A stretch of 64,000 nucleotides of DNA. It comes from Actinomadura rupiterrae (GTDB taxonomy: Bacteria; Actinomycetota; Actinomycetes; Streptosporangiales; Streptosporangiaceae). Below the pieces are notes generated by a model. The model was not told the origin of the DNA and made no database searches. It worked only from the letters and a program-made list of their open reading frames with translations. The translations under genes were made by a program, and so were the position numbers. The first letter of the stretch is position 1, and each line of letters starts with the position of its first letter. The stretch is from positions 558,001 to 622,000 of the forward strand of contig NZ_JAMZEA010000004.1 of assembly GCF_024172125.1 (NCBI RefSeq), given 5' to 3'. Shown one piece after another: positions 24,141 through 32,019 of the stretch.

Positions 24141-25745
24141 TCAGGCGCGCAGGAGGGTGACCTTGCGTCCGGTGGGCGACTCGACCATCTCCGTGGTGGT
24201 GCGCTCCGCGACCGGAGGGGCGTTCTTGCGCCGGTCGAAGATGATCAGCGTGCCGGTGTCGAGACCGAGGCTGTCGAGGTAGCCGTCGAGCTGCTTGAGG
24301 CCGCTCGGGATCGGATCGCGTGAACCGTCGCTGTGCACCTTGAGCTCGTAGGCCTCCCACTGGATCGCGCGCCGACCGTGCCTGTCCGTGTACGCCTTGC
24401 GAACCGTGAGGTCGAGGCGCTTGCGGCCGAGCGCGTACTCGCGGTCGATCACGCCGCCGCCGTTGACCACTCGCTGGAGGAACGCCATGAACGCCAGGTG
24501 GCAGGCGGCCTCGTGGTAGGTGGTCTGGCTGTCCAGGATCTCGCCGTTCATCTTCCAGAAGGCGATGAACTCCTGGAGGAGTTTGTCGACGTCCAGCCGT
24601 CCGTCCGGGAGCAGGAAGGCGTGTGGCTGCGCATGGATGCTGTCCTGCACGCCCTGGGACAGGACGCGCACGATCACTTCCTGGTAGATCGGGTTGGAGA
24701 CCCGCACCGGAAGCGTCCGAGTCAGCAGGCCGAGGTCCTGGGTGTAGAGGAGATCCTCGTGGTACTCATCGCCGAACGGCGGGTCTCCACCGGAGATCAT
24801 CGGCCCGAGCAGGCGTTTGACGCGCGGCTCGTAGAGACGGGCCACCAGCGAGTCCAGATGTGTGGCGCGCTGACGGATGAGCCGTTCCACCGCCTGATCC
24901 ATCAGGTCGTCCGTGATCGGCTCGGATGCCGGAACGCCCATGACCTCGATGATGTCCCTCGCCAGGGCATTGACCAGCCATGGCTGGCCCTGGCTCGCCT
25001 CGAAGGCCCGCTGGACGGCCCGCGGCTCGAAGACCTGGCCGGTCGCCTCGGTGTGCTGGTCGTACAGCTCGGCGGTCTCTGCGAACGTGAGATCTCCCAG
25101 CACCAGCGAGGTCGCACTGATGTTGAAAGGACTACCCGTGCCCAGGCGACTCGTGGTGCCGCTCGAACCCGCCTTGTACTCGCGGACGTCTCGCATCCCG
25201 CACAGGCCCACCGAATGGGGGAAGGGGGCGGGACGGTCGATGTAGCCGTCCCGCAGCTGGGTGAGCACGCTGATCAGGCTGTTTCCGGCGAGCGCGTCGA
25301 TCTCGTCTATGAACAGGACCAGAGGGCGCGGGCAGGACGCCGCCCACTCCTGCAGACCGGTGTGGAGGATGAGCCCCGGGGGTGTCTCGGGCAGTTCGTC
25401 CGGCGGCAGGCAGTCGGGCGGGAGGTCCGAATACCGCGCTACCTTGCGCAGCGACCCCAGCAGGTTGAGTTGGGCGGCGACGTGGTCCTCTCCGTCCACC
25501 CTCGCGGCCTCGGCGGAGAAGCGAAGAGCGGCGTATTCGCCTGTGGCGTTCAGCTCGCGCGCCAATGCAGCCAGGACCGTGGTCTTGCCGGACTGGCGGG
25601 GGGCGTGGAGGACGAAGTACTTGCCCTGTTCTGCCAGTTTCCGGGCTTCAGGGAGGCGGGCAAGGGGGTCGAGCATGTAGTGCTGGTCGGGGAGGCACGG
25701 GCCGGTCGTGTTGAACGCCTTCACGCTTCGTACCGTATCGGTCAC
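24141..25745 (-). CDS. AAA-like ATPase with C-terminal PD-(D/E)XK nuclease-like domain
   Basis: 534 aa. Opens with KAFNTTGPCLPDQHYMLDPLARLPEA, then Walker A APRQSGKTT (residues about 48-56) and Walker B LVLFIDEIDAL (about 140-150). The QGQPWLVNALARDIIEVMGV region carries the winged-helix half of the ATPase. The last 150 residues (EAACHLAFMAFLQRVVNGGG, REYALGRKRLDLTVRKAY, IQWEAYELKVH, LIIFDRR) match a PD-(D/E)XK layout, with Asp in RLDL and E-x-K in YELKV. Such ATPase-nuclease proteins (AAA-ATPase_like family) have no settled function; defence and mobile-element roles have been suggested. It is paired with a shortened paralogue. Confidence 0.87.
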   Translation of the reverse strand: MTDTVRSVKAFNTTGPCLPDQHYMLDPLARLPEARKLAEQGKYFVLHAPRQSGKTTVLAALARELNATGEYAALRFSAEAARVDGEDHVAAQLNLLGSLRKVARYSDLPPDCLPPDELPETPPGLILHTGLQEWAASCPRPLVLFIDEIDALAGNSLISVLTQLRDGYIDRPAPFPHSVGLCGMRDVREYKAGSSGTTSRLGTGSPFNISATSLVLGDLTFAETAELYDQHTEATGQVFEPRAVQRAFEASQGQPWLVNALARDIIEVMGVPASEPITDDLMDQAVERLIRQRATHLDSLVARLYEPRVKRLLGPMISGGDPPFGDEYHEDLLYTQDLGLLTRTLPVRVSNPIYQEVIVRVLSQGVQDSIHAQPHAFLLPDGRLDVDKLLQEFIAFWKMNGEILDSQTTYHEAACHLAFMAFLQRVVNGGGVIDREYALGRKRLDLTVRKAYTDRHGRRAIQWEAYELKVHSDGSRDPIPSGLKQLDGYLDSLGLDTGTLIIFDRRKNAPPVAERTTTEMVESPTGRKVTLLRA

Positions 25746-25769
25746 GCATTGGCGCTGTGCGGGGTTTGG

Positions 25770-26300
25770 TCAGCGGGCGCGCCATTCTGAGGCGAGGAGG
25801 CCGTACAGCTCGTCGTTGTGGAAGCGGCCGTTGGCCCAGAAGGAGTTGCGGAGCGTTCCCTCGTGGGTGAAGCCGACGCGCTTGGCGACGGCGCGCATGG
25901 CGAGGTTGTCGGAGAGGGTTTCGAGGGCGACGCGGTTGAGGCCGCGGGTTTCGAAGGCGTAGTGGCAGAGCGTCCGGACGATGTCGGTGGCGAGGCCGCG
26001 GCCGCGGGCGGCGGGGCGGAGCGACATGCCGATGTGGGCCGAGCGGGCGTGCGTGTCGATGCCCCACAGGACGGCCACGCCCGCGAGGTCGCCGGTGGCG
26101 AGGTCTACTGCGGAGAAGTCGACGAGGGTGTCGTCCTCGGTGTCGCGGACGGCGAAGGGTGACTTGTCGGGGCCGAGGGGGCGCCACGGGCGGATGTCGG
26201 AGCGCGAGCGCGTCTCGACGTCGTTGTAGAGCTCCTCGTGGAGCAGAGGCACGTCTTCGGGGAGCCGGACGCGCAGTCCGGCTCGTTCGCCGCGGATCAT
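25770..26300 (-). CDS. GNAT acetyltransferase (RimJ/RimL type)
   Basis: 176 aa. GNAT fold: GERAGLRVRLPEDVPLLHEELYND start, strand VAVLWGIDTHARSAHIGMSL, acetyl-CoA loop RPAARGRGLATDIVRTLCHYAF (R-G-x-G-L/A), then LNRVALETLSDNLAMRAVAKRVGFTHEGTLRNSFWANGRFHNDELYGLL. This is the RimJ/RimL pattern of N-terminal or small-molecule acetyltransferases. Target unknown. It lies between the AAA-like pair and the S26 peptidase with no overlap. Confidence 0.92.
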   Translation of the reverse strand: MIRGERAGLRVRLPEDVPLLHEELYNDVETRSRSDIRPWRPLGPDKSPFAVRDTEDDTLVDFSAVDLATGDLAGVAVLWGIDTHARSAHIGMSLRPAARGRGLATDIVRTLCHYAFETRGLNRVALETLSDNLAMRAVAKRVGFTHEGTLRNSFWANGRFHNDELYGLLASEWRAR

Positions 26301-26341
26301 CCCGCCTTGCTACCCGGCGTACGGCGTATTGATCAAGAGCT

Positions 26342-26743
26342 TTACGGCAGGCGGACCAGGAGGACGCCCAGGATCTGAGCGCGGCGGACGTATCCGAAGT
26401 GGCGGGAGTCCCAGCTCGTGGGGCGGTTGTCGCCCAGGACGACGATCGCGCCGCGCGGGACGGTCGCGTCCGCTAGGGACTTCACGTCCGGGTCGGCCCA
26501 GTCCTTCGGGAGGTGGTCGCCGGGGACGGCCACGGCGCGTTTCAGCAGGAGTTGGTCGTGCGGGTCGGAGCGCACGAGGGCGATCTGGCCCTTCCGGACG
26601 CGGCGGGTCCGGCGGACCAGGACGCGGTCGCCCGAGCGGAGGGACGGTTCCATGGACGTGCCGTCCACCGTGATGAGGATCAGGGTCCGGCGGACGGCGA
26701 CCGCGCAGGCCGCGAGGGCGGTCAGGGCGAGGAGGCGTTTCAC
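26342..26743 (-). CDS. S26-family signal peptidase, last gene of the peptide cluster
   Basis: 133 aa, one N-terminal membrane helix (LLALTALAACAVAV). Signal-peptidase I boxes: catalytic Ser in DGTSMEPSLRSGD (near residue 30), catalytic Lys in LLLKRAVAVPGD (near 68), and LGDN...SWDSRHFGYV (near 103-115). Its start overlaps the ABC transporter stop by 4 bp. The encoded precursor carries an ASA motif directly before its first cysteine, exactly what an S26 enzyme would cut, so I infer it is the dedicated leader peptidase of this unit rather than a housekeeping LepB. Family enzymes of this size act on the outer membrane face. Confidence 0.9.
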   Translation of the reverse strand: MKRLLALTALAACAVAVRRTLILITVDGTSMEPSLRSGDRVLVRRTRRVRKGQIALVRSDPHDQLLLKRAVAVPGDHLPKDWADPDVKSLADATVPRGAIVVLGDNRPTSWDSRHFGYVRRAQILGVLLVRLP

Positions 26744-28560
26744 GGGGACGCCTCCTGGTAGCCGCTGGCCTGGAGGCGGAACAGGCGGGCGTAGCCGCCG
26801 TCCGAGGCGAGGAGGGTTTCGTGCGTGCCCTGTTCGACGATCCGGCCGTCCTCAAGGACGACGACCCGGTCGGCGTCGCGGACGGCGCTGAGCCGGTGCG
26901 AGATGAGCAGGCTCGTGCTGCCGCGCCGGTGCTCGCGCATGAGGGCGTGGACCTCGTGCTCGGCTTCCGGGTCGAGGCCGGAGCTCGGCTCGTCCAGGAT
27001 CATCAGGTCGCGGTTCTCGCGGACCAGGGCGCGCGCGAGGGCGAGCCGCTGCCACTGCCCGCCGGAGAGGACGACGCCGGAGGTCTCGTCCGAGTCGTCC
27101 AGGGCGAACATGCGGGTCAGGGGCGTGTCGTAGCCGTTGGGCAGGTTCGCGAGGCGGTCGTGCACGCCGGCGCGGCGGGCGGCGGTCTCGATCTGGCCGG
27201 CGGACGCGGCGAGGTCGCCGAGCGCGATGTTGTCGCGGGCGGACATCTCGTAGTTCATGTGGTCCTGGAAGACGGCGCTGATGCGGTCGCGGAGCCTGTC
27301 GGGCGGGATGTCGCGGAGGTCCTCGCCGTCCCAGAGGATCGCGCCGCGGGTCGGGTCGTACATCCGGCAGAGCAGCTTGACCAGGGTGGACTTGCCCGCG
27401 CCGTTCAGCCCGACGAGCGCGACGGCCTGGCCGTGCGGGATCGTCAGGTCGAGGCCGCTGAACACCCACGGCAGGTCGTCGCCGTACCGGAACCAGACGT
27501 CGCGGAACTCGATGCCGCGGCGCAGCGGCGGCGCGTCGCCGGTCTCGGCGCGCGGCAGGTCGGACGGCGCGCGGACGACGGCGACGTAGTGGGTGAAGGT
27601 GAGCAGGCGCGCCTGGCCGCCGGAGATCGCGTTCGTCAGGCTCGCCAGCGCGGACTGGACGCCGGCGACGGCGGCGAGGAACATCGCGACGTCGCCGACG
27701 CTGAGCGTGTGGTGCTTCGCGGCGTCCACGGCCCACCAGAGGCCGGCCCCGGCGACGGCCGCGCCGAGCGCGGTGAGGCCGCCCTGCGTGCGCAGCTCCC
27801 GCAGGTCCATGCCGCGGTCGGCGGCGTTCGCGGCACGCCGCTCGGACATCATCCGGCCGCGCAGGAACGCGCCGATGCCGAACAGCCGGATCTCGGTCGC
27901 GGGCGACGTCCCGGTGAGCAGCTGGCCGTAGAAGTACTCGCGCCGGTGGTGCCGCTCGATGCTCCACTCCATGGCCGACCGGCGGCGGGTCAGCAGGATC
28001 TCGGCGACGAGCGCGGGCAGCGCGGCGGCCAGCACCAGGCCGGTCATCGCCGGGCTGAGCACGAGCAGCGAGCCGAGGAACCCGGTCAGCGACAGGACGC
28101 CGCCGAGCGCGCCGCCCAGACCGTCCACGATCTCGGGGACGCGGCGGACGCCGTCCTGCGCGAGCCGCAGCCGGTCCTGGTAGGCGGGGTCCTCGAAGGA
28201 GCGCAGGCCGACCTGGCGCTCGGCGGCGGCGAACAGCCGGTCGGTGCCGGTGAGGCTCGCGGCGCGGCCGATCTGCGCGCGGGCGTAGCGGGTCGCGGCG
28301 GGGAGCGCGGCGGTCGCGAACCCGGCGGCGGCGAGGCCGAGCGCGAGCCCGCCGACCGCGCCGTGCCCGCCGGTGAGCCGGTCGATCACCAGCTTGGTCA
28401 GCCAGGCCGCCGCGATCGGCGCGCCGGACGCGGCGACCGTCATGGCCAGGAAGACCGGCATCTCGACGGGCGCGGCCCGGCAGATGAGCGCGATCGCCTC
28501 GGCGGCCGAGGCCCGCAGCGCCCGCGGCCCGAAGCGTCGGCTGGTGTCCGGCGTGGTCAT
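26740..28560 (-). CDS. ABC transporter, fused permease and ATPase, peptide exporter
   Basis: 606 aa half-transporter from ATG 28560. Six-helix membrane part (about residues 25-310) followed by the nucleotide-binding domain: Walker A GLNGAGKST (384-392), signature VLSGGQWQR (from 497), Walker B LMILDEPSSGLD (519-530), H-loop SHRLS. It lacks a peptidase C39 domain, so cleavage must come from another protein. It is tightly coupled: 2 bp after the thioredoxin-like gene and overlapping the S26 peptidase start by 4 bp. The context indicates export of the Cys-rich peptide encoded upstream. Confidence 0.94.
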   Translation of the reverse strand: MTTPDTSRRFGPRALRASAAEAIALICRAAPVEMPVFLAMTVAASGAPIAAAWLTKLVIDRLTGGHGAVGGLALGLAAAGFATAALPAATRYARAQIGRAASLTGTDRLFAAAERQVGLRSFEDPAYQDRLRLAQDGVRRVPEIVDGLGGALGGVLSLTGFLGSLLVLSPAMTGLVLAAALPALVAEILLTRRRSAMEWSIERHHRREYFYGQLLTGTSPATEIRLFGIGAFLRGRMMSERRAANAADRGMDLRELRTQGGLTALGAAVAGAGLWWAVDAAKHHTLSVGDVAMFLAAVAGVQSALASLTNAISGGQARLLTFTHYVAVVRAPSDLPRAETGDAPPLRRGIEFRDVWFRYGDDLPWVFSGLDLTIPHGQAVALVGLNGAGKSTLVKLLCRMYDPTRGAILWDGEDLRDIPPDRLRDRISAVFQDHMNYEMSARDNIALGDLAASAGQIETAARRAGVHDRLANLPNGYDTPLTRMFALDDSDETSGVVLSGGQWQRLALARALVRENRDLMILDEPSSGLDPEAEHEVHALMREHRRGSTSLLISHRLSAVRDADRVVVLEDGRIVEQGTHETLLASDGGYARLFRLQASGYQEASP

Positions 28561-28562
28561 GG

Positions 28563-29105
28563 TCAGCTTCCGGCCGCCGGGGCGGTGAGGGTGTGCAGGG
28601 GCAGCTCGTCCATGCGGGAGCCGGTGCCGACGAGGCGGCCGTCTTCGCCTAGCAGGTAGAGGGCGGGCGTCCACTTGTTCTGGAAGGCGTGCGCGATCGG
28701 GCCGCCGTCGCGGTCGGCGTGGACGACGCGGGCGACCGGCTCCAGCGCGGCGACCGTCTCGGGCTCGTCGCCGCCCATGACGGCGAGGACGTTGCCGCGG
28801 CCGAGGGTCCGGGCGCGCTCGATGAAGCTCGGCAGCAGGACGTGGCAGCCGTCGCAGTTCGCGGAGAAGAACGCGACGACGCCCGCGGCGGTCTCGCGCG
28901 TGACGGGGTCGCCGTCCGTGGTGACGGCGCTGAACTCGCCGACCGGGGAGCCGGGGCTGAGCGCGAACAGGTCGTCCGGGGCGGCGGACGTGCGGACCCC
29001 GGCGGCGGCGTCCGCCCGCATCCGGCGCAGAATGCCGACGGTCAGTAGAAGGTTCAACAGAGAAAGCGCGCCGAACAGCGTCACGGCGGCCACCAGGAAA
29101 GCCAT
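28563..29105 (-). CDS. Membrane-anchored TlpA/MauD-like thioredoxin-fold protein
   Basis: 180 aa from ATG 29105 (ggggag site). One N-terminal membrane helix (residues 3-26), then a thioredoxin-like domain with the pair CDGC at 84-87 in VVAFFSANCDGCHVLLPSF, followed by GGDEPETVAALEPVARVVHADRDG and the cis-Pro-like WTPALYLLGEDGRLV. The topology puts the CxxC outside the cytoplasm, where it could make or reshuffle disulfides in the exported Cys-rich peptide. This is analogous to MauD maturing the disulfide-rich methylamine dehydrogenase light chain. Strong coupling to both neighbours. Confidence 0.9.
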   Translation of the reverse strand: MAFLVAAVTLFGALSLLNLLLTVGILRRMRADAAAGVRTSAAPDDLFALSPGSPVGEFSAVTTDGDPVTRETAAGVVAFFSANCDGCHVLLPSFIERARTLGRGNVLAVMGGDEPETVAALEPVARVVHADRDGGPIAHAFQNKWTPALYLLGEDGRLVGTGSRMDELPLHTLTAPAAGS

Positions 29106-29106
29106 T

Positions 29107-29247
29107 TCAACTCCCCGCAAAAAGGTCGACGATTTCGTCGACGGGAACCGGAGGGATCGCGCCGGTGATTCCGGCCGCCGCGGCCACCGCCATTCCGGGC
29201 GGCGGCGGGAGCGCACCGGACGCGAACGCGCCAGCGATAACTGTCAT
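29107..29247 (-). CDS. 46-residue ORF coupled to the thioredoxin-like gene
   Basis: ATG 29247 to TGA 29107-29109, one base before the next ATG (TGAaATG). The downstream gene's ribosome site lies inside this frame, an arrangement typical of translational coupling. The product is Ala/Pro-rich (ALPPPPGMAVAAAAGITGAI) with an acidic, hydrophobic end VPVDEIVDLFAGS. There are no cysteines and no clear membrane helix. The frame is closed upstream by a stop at about 29362, so it is not the tail of a longer gene. Start evidence is weak because no ribosome site is seen; it may be a leader peptide for the maturation genes. Confidence 0.45.
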   Translation of the reverse strand: MTVIAGAFASGALPPPPGMAVAAAAGITGAIPPVPVDEIVDLFAGS

Positions 29248-29312
29248 AAACAAGGGGCGCGGCGCGAGCGAGAGGGCGCCCGCCGGGCGGCGTAACGAAC
29301 TCCTCCGGCGTA

Positions 29313-29344
29313 CCGGGCGGGACGCGGCGCCGCGTCCCGCCCGG
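29313..29344 (-). terminator. 32-bp perfect palindrome, probable attenuator
   Basis: 16-bp perfect arms with no spacer (ccgggcgggacgcggc and complement), located 66 bp after the stop of the Cys-rich peptide gene and before the maturation genes. As RNA it forms a very stable hairpin. It could be a leaky terminator that keeps precursor mRNA more abundant than transporter mRNA, a common arrangement in RiPP operons. Confidence 0.75.
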
Positions 29345-29409
29345 CCGGGATCACACCTCGCTCACGCGCGGCTCATGTACGGCTCGCACGCGGCTCACGC
29401 GCGGCGGCG

Positions 29410-29574
29410 TCAGCAGCCGCGGATGTAGGTCCAGTCGCAGCCGCTGTCCGGGCAGCAGTAGCGGAACCAGTAGCCGGGGTGGCCGGCCGCGTTGCAGAAG
29501 TAGGTACCGCTGCAGGCGGAGGCGGACGCCTTGGGCACGATGCGGTCCAGGACCCGGTCGACGAGACGGCTCAT
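29410..29574 (-). CDS. 54-aa cysteine-rich precursor peptide
   Basis: ATG 29574 with a strong gagggag ribosome site. Residues 1-20 form an amphipathic leader (LVDRVLDRIV) ending in ASA, an AxA cleavage site. The core from Cys21 to Cys54 has six cysteines (21, 27, 40, 41, 46, 54), is rich in Tyr/Trp/Gly, has a CC pair and ends in Cys. The leader lacks a hydrophobic core, so Sec export is unlikely; the ABC exporter and S26 peptidase downstream fit. I predict a three-disulfide exported peptide, possibly a bacteriocin or signalling miniprotein. No known family is recognised, and no lanthionine or radical-SAM enzyme is nearby. Confidence 0.8.
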   Translation of the reverse strand: MSRLVDRVLDRIVPKASASACSGTYFCNAAGHPGYWFRYCCPDSGCDWTYIRGC

Positions 29575-29706
29575 GACAACTCCCTCTTTTGCGAAGAACG
29601 CCGAGAATTTCACGGGGGAAATCCGCTGGGCGCCGACCGTGCGCGCGCAGGGTTTGCGGCCGGACGACCCTTTTCCCGGAAAACTCCCGGCTTTCGGGGC
29701 ACGCCC

Positions 29707-29737
29707 AGTATCACCGCCCGCCCTCCCATTTCCGCAA
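29707..29737 (-). promoter_or_regulatory. Possible promoter of the peptide cluster
   Basis: On the minus strand ttgcgg (29737-29732) and gatact (29712-29707) are spaced by 19 bp and lie about 133 bp before the peptide start codon. The spacing is slightly long, so support is modest. Nothing else is seen in 29575-29874; the stretch has no credible gene. Confidence 0.35.
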
Positions 29738-29874
29738 GTCCCCCGAAGCGCGGTGATCTTCATTTGTGAGGTCATGCCGAACGGCCCCGCGGAGTTGATC
29801 AAGTTTGCTGGTTTGCGCAGGGCACGGCGATGTTCCGGGCCCCTTCGCGGGAACCGGAACGCGACGTTCGGTGA

Positions 29875-30633
29875 TCATCCGCCCTGCGCGCCCGGGCGGC
29901 CGCGGTCGGGCGCGATCCCGAACAACGGCAGGCAGGGCTCCAGACCGTCCATGTCAACCCGGACGGGCGGGTTCCAGTCGTCCCGGCACAGCCTCATGCG
30001 TCGTCCCTCCGCCCGTCCGGACCGTCCGCCGGTCCGGACGCCGAGCCCCCCGCCGGTCCGGCCATCGGGCCCGCCGCCGGTCCGGACGCCCGGCCCGCCG
30101 CCGGGGCGCTCGGTAGTCCGGTCGGCGGCGCCGTCCGGGCGGTAGCCGAGCTTCCGCGACACGCGCCGCGACGCCTCGTTGTCGGCGTACGCGCCGGACA
30201 CCGCGTCCACCGCGTCCAGCCCGGCGAACGCCAGGTGCAGGACGGCCGCGCGCATCTCGCTGCCGATCCCCTGCCCCTCGAACTCCCGGCCGAGCCACGA
30301 CCAGGTGGTCACCTGCCGCCGGACCGCGAACCGCGCCGCGTCCAGGCCCTGCGTCCCGACCACCTCGCCGGACAACAGGACGACCAGCCCGAGGGACCAG
30401 TCGTCCGGCCGCCACCCGCCGAGCAGCCGCCAGTGGTGCAGGACGACCTGCCGGGCGGCCACGGCGGGCGGCACGTCCACCCCGGACGTCGCGAACGGCA
30501 GCGCGCCCCGGTCGAGGACGCCCGCGACGGCCAGCTCCGCCAGGGACGCCAGTTGCTCGTCGGTCGGCAGCCGCAACTCCAGCCGCGGCGTGCGGACCCG
30601 CAGGGACAGCAGGGGGAACAGGTCGGCCAGCAT
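29875..30633 (-). CDS. GNAT acetyltransferase with a repeat-expanded loop
   Basis: 252 aa. N-terminal RVRTPRLELRLPTDEQLASLAELA and core WSWLGREFEGQGIGSEMRAAVLHLAFAGL (acetyl-CoA loop Q-G-x-G), then DNEASRRVSRKLGYRPDG, as in RimJ/RimL-like actinobacterial GNATs. The family normally goes straight into a final strand. Here about 45 residues of GGGPGVRTGG-type repeats, encoded by repeated gccggtccggacgcc-like DNA (about 30022-30110), separate KLGY from the terminal RMRLCRDDWNPPV and LEPCLPLFG. The insertion sits at the edge of the fold and may be tolerated. Confidence 0.88.
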   Translation of the reverse strand: MLADLFPLLSLRVRTPRLELRLPTDEQLASLAELAVAGVLDRGALPFATSGVDVPPAVAARQVVLHHWRLLGGWRPDDWSLGLVVLLSGEVVGTQGLDAARFAVRRQVTTWSWLGREFEGQGIGSEMRAAVLHLAFAGLDAVDAVSGAYADNEASRRVSRKLGYRPDGAADRTTERPGGGPGVRTGGGPDGRTGGGLGVRTGGRSGRAEGRRMRLCRDDWNPPVRVDMDGLEPCLPLFGIAPDRGRPGAQGG

Positions 30634-30777
30634 GCGCCCATCGTCACCGCGCCGCCCGCCGCGGTCAGCCCGTTCTCCCCCGCTCCGCCCCCAGGGACAC
30701 CGGGTTCTGTCGGGACCGAAACGTCCGACACCTCATCCCACCTCGGACGAAGCAGGTCGCTCGCACGGGGATTGCGG

Positions 30778-31461
30778 TCAGTCAGAGCAGGGGCGTTGGC
30801 GGAGCATGGGCGGACGGAGCTGCTCGGCATCGCCCCGGGTGTACAGCTGCGCGGGACGGCCGCCGTCGCGCGTGGTCGTCCGGCCCGTGGGGATCAGGAA
30901 GCGGTCGGCGCCGGTGACCTTGCGGTGGAAGTTGCGCGGGTCGAGCGGGGTGCCCCAGACGATCTCGTAGACGCGGCGCAGCTCGGCGACGGTGAACTCG
31001 GGCGGCGCGAACGCGGCGGCGAGCGAGGTGTACTCCAGCTTCGCGCGGGCGCGCTCCACGCCGTCCAGCATGATGCGCCGGTGGTCGAACGCGGCGCGGT
31101 CGCGGTTGACCAGGTCGTCCACGGGCTTCCAGAGCACCTGGGCGCGGCTGGACGCGGGCAGGTCGGGCGCGAGGCCGAGGTAGGCGACGCTGACGACGCG
31201 CTGCCGGGGGTCGCGGTCCGGGTAGCCGTAGGTGGCGAGCTGCTCCAGGTGGATGCGGACGTCGGCGAGCCCGGCGCGCTCGGCCATCAGCCGGGACGCG
31301 GCGGCCGGCAGGTCCTCGTCGAGCTGGATGAACCCGCCGGGCAGGGACCAGGCGCCGTCGTAGGGGTCCCGGTCCCGCCGCCACACCAGCGCGCTCAACC
31401 GCTGCTCCCGGACGGTGAGGACGACGAGATCGACGGTGACGGCGAGCCGGGGCACGGACAT
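30778..31461 (-). CDS. Nudix-domain protein with C-terminal winged helix (NrtR-like)
   Basis: 227 aa from ATG 31461. Nudix part: VPRLAVTVDLVVLTVREQRLSALVWRRDRDPYDGAWSLPGGFIQLDEDLPAAASRLMAERAGL. The Nudix box is degenerate (the REUXEE run is replaced by RLMAERAG), which suggests ligand sensing instead of hydrolysis. The C-terminal part, LEYTSLAAAFAPPEFTVAELRRVYEIVWGTPLDPRNFHRKV, is the winged helix of NrtR-type NAD-metabolism regulators. No NAD genes are adjacent, so the regulon is not evident. Alternatively it is an ADP-ribose pyrophosphatase-like enzyme. Confidence 0.87.
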   Translation of the reverse strand: MSVPRLAVTVDLVVLTVREQRLSALVWRRDRDPYDGAWSLPGGFIQLDEDLPAAASRLMAERAGLADVRIHLEQLATYGYPDRDPRQRVVSVAYLGLAPDLPASSRAQVLWKPVDDLVNRDRAAFDHRRIMLDGVERARAKLEYTSLAAAFAPPEFTVAELRRVYEIVWGTPLDPRNFHRKVTGADRFLIPTGRTTTRDGGRPAQLYTRGDAEQLRPPMLRQRPCSD

Positions 31462-31480
31462 GCCACGAACGTTATCCGGG

Positions 31481-31945
31481 TCACGCCCCGGGTGGGACCT
31501 TGTCCGTCCCGTCCGCGTCGGGCTCGGGTGGGACCTTGTCCGTCGCGTTCGCGTCGGCCTCACTCGCGGTCGCATCGGGCTCGGGTGGGAGGACGGCGAG
31601 GACGTCGTCCAGGAGGAGCCAGCCGTCCAGGTGGAGTTCGGTGGCGGTGTCCCAGCCGCGCCGGATCGCGACGTCCAGGAGCGCGCGGACGACGGCGGGC
31701 CGGTGCAGGTTCAGGTACGCGTCGTCCTCGCCGCGGATGACGCCGCCAATGTGCAGCAGGCCGTCCGCGACGAGGCGTCCCGGACCCGCCTGGAACGAGA
31801 CCGTCAGGCCGGTGCCGCGGCTTCCGTCGCGGGCGATCCGGACGTACTCGCGGCATTGCTTGCCTCCGGGGCCGTGCGCGTGCCCGGACGTCCGGTAATA
31901 GGTATCCGGCCCGACCCGCAGGACTAGCGGCTTTCTGCGTCCCAT
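31481..31945 (-). CDS. Hypothetical protein with duplicated acidic tail
   Basis: 154 aa. Globular part: KPLVLRVGPDTYYRTSGHAHGPGGKQCREYVRIARDGSRG, LLHIGGVIRGEDDAYLNLHRPAVVRALLDVAIRRGWD. The tail repeats PPEPDA and TDKVPPEPDADGTDKVPPG, created by a DNA repeat (gggaccttgtccgt) near the stop. No family recognised. It lies 19 bp upstream of the NrtR-like gene in the same direction and may share its transcript. Confidence 0.75.
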   Translation of the reverse strand: MGRRKPLVLRVGPDTYYRTSGHAHGPGGKQCREYVRIARDGSRGTGLTVSFQAGPGRLVADGLLHIGGVIRGEDDAYLNLHRPAVVRALLDVAIRRGWDTATELHLDGWLLLDDVLAVLPPEPDATASEADANATDKVPPEPDADGTDKVPPGA

Positions 31946-32019
31946 ACGACCTCCAAGGTCCGGATGTGGGCGAGGCCCAGGCGCGTGGCGCGCGTCCGGG
32001 CCTCGGGGAGGGGGTGCGG

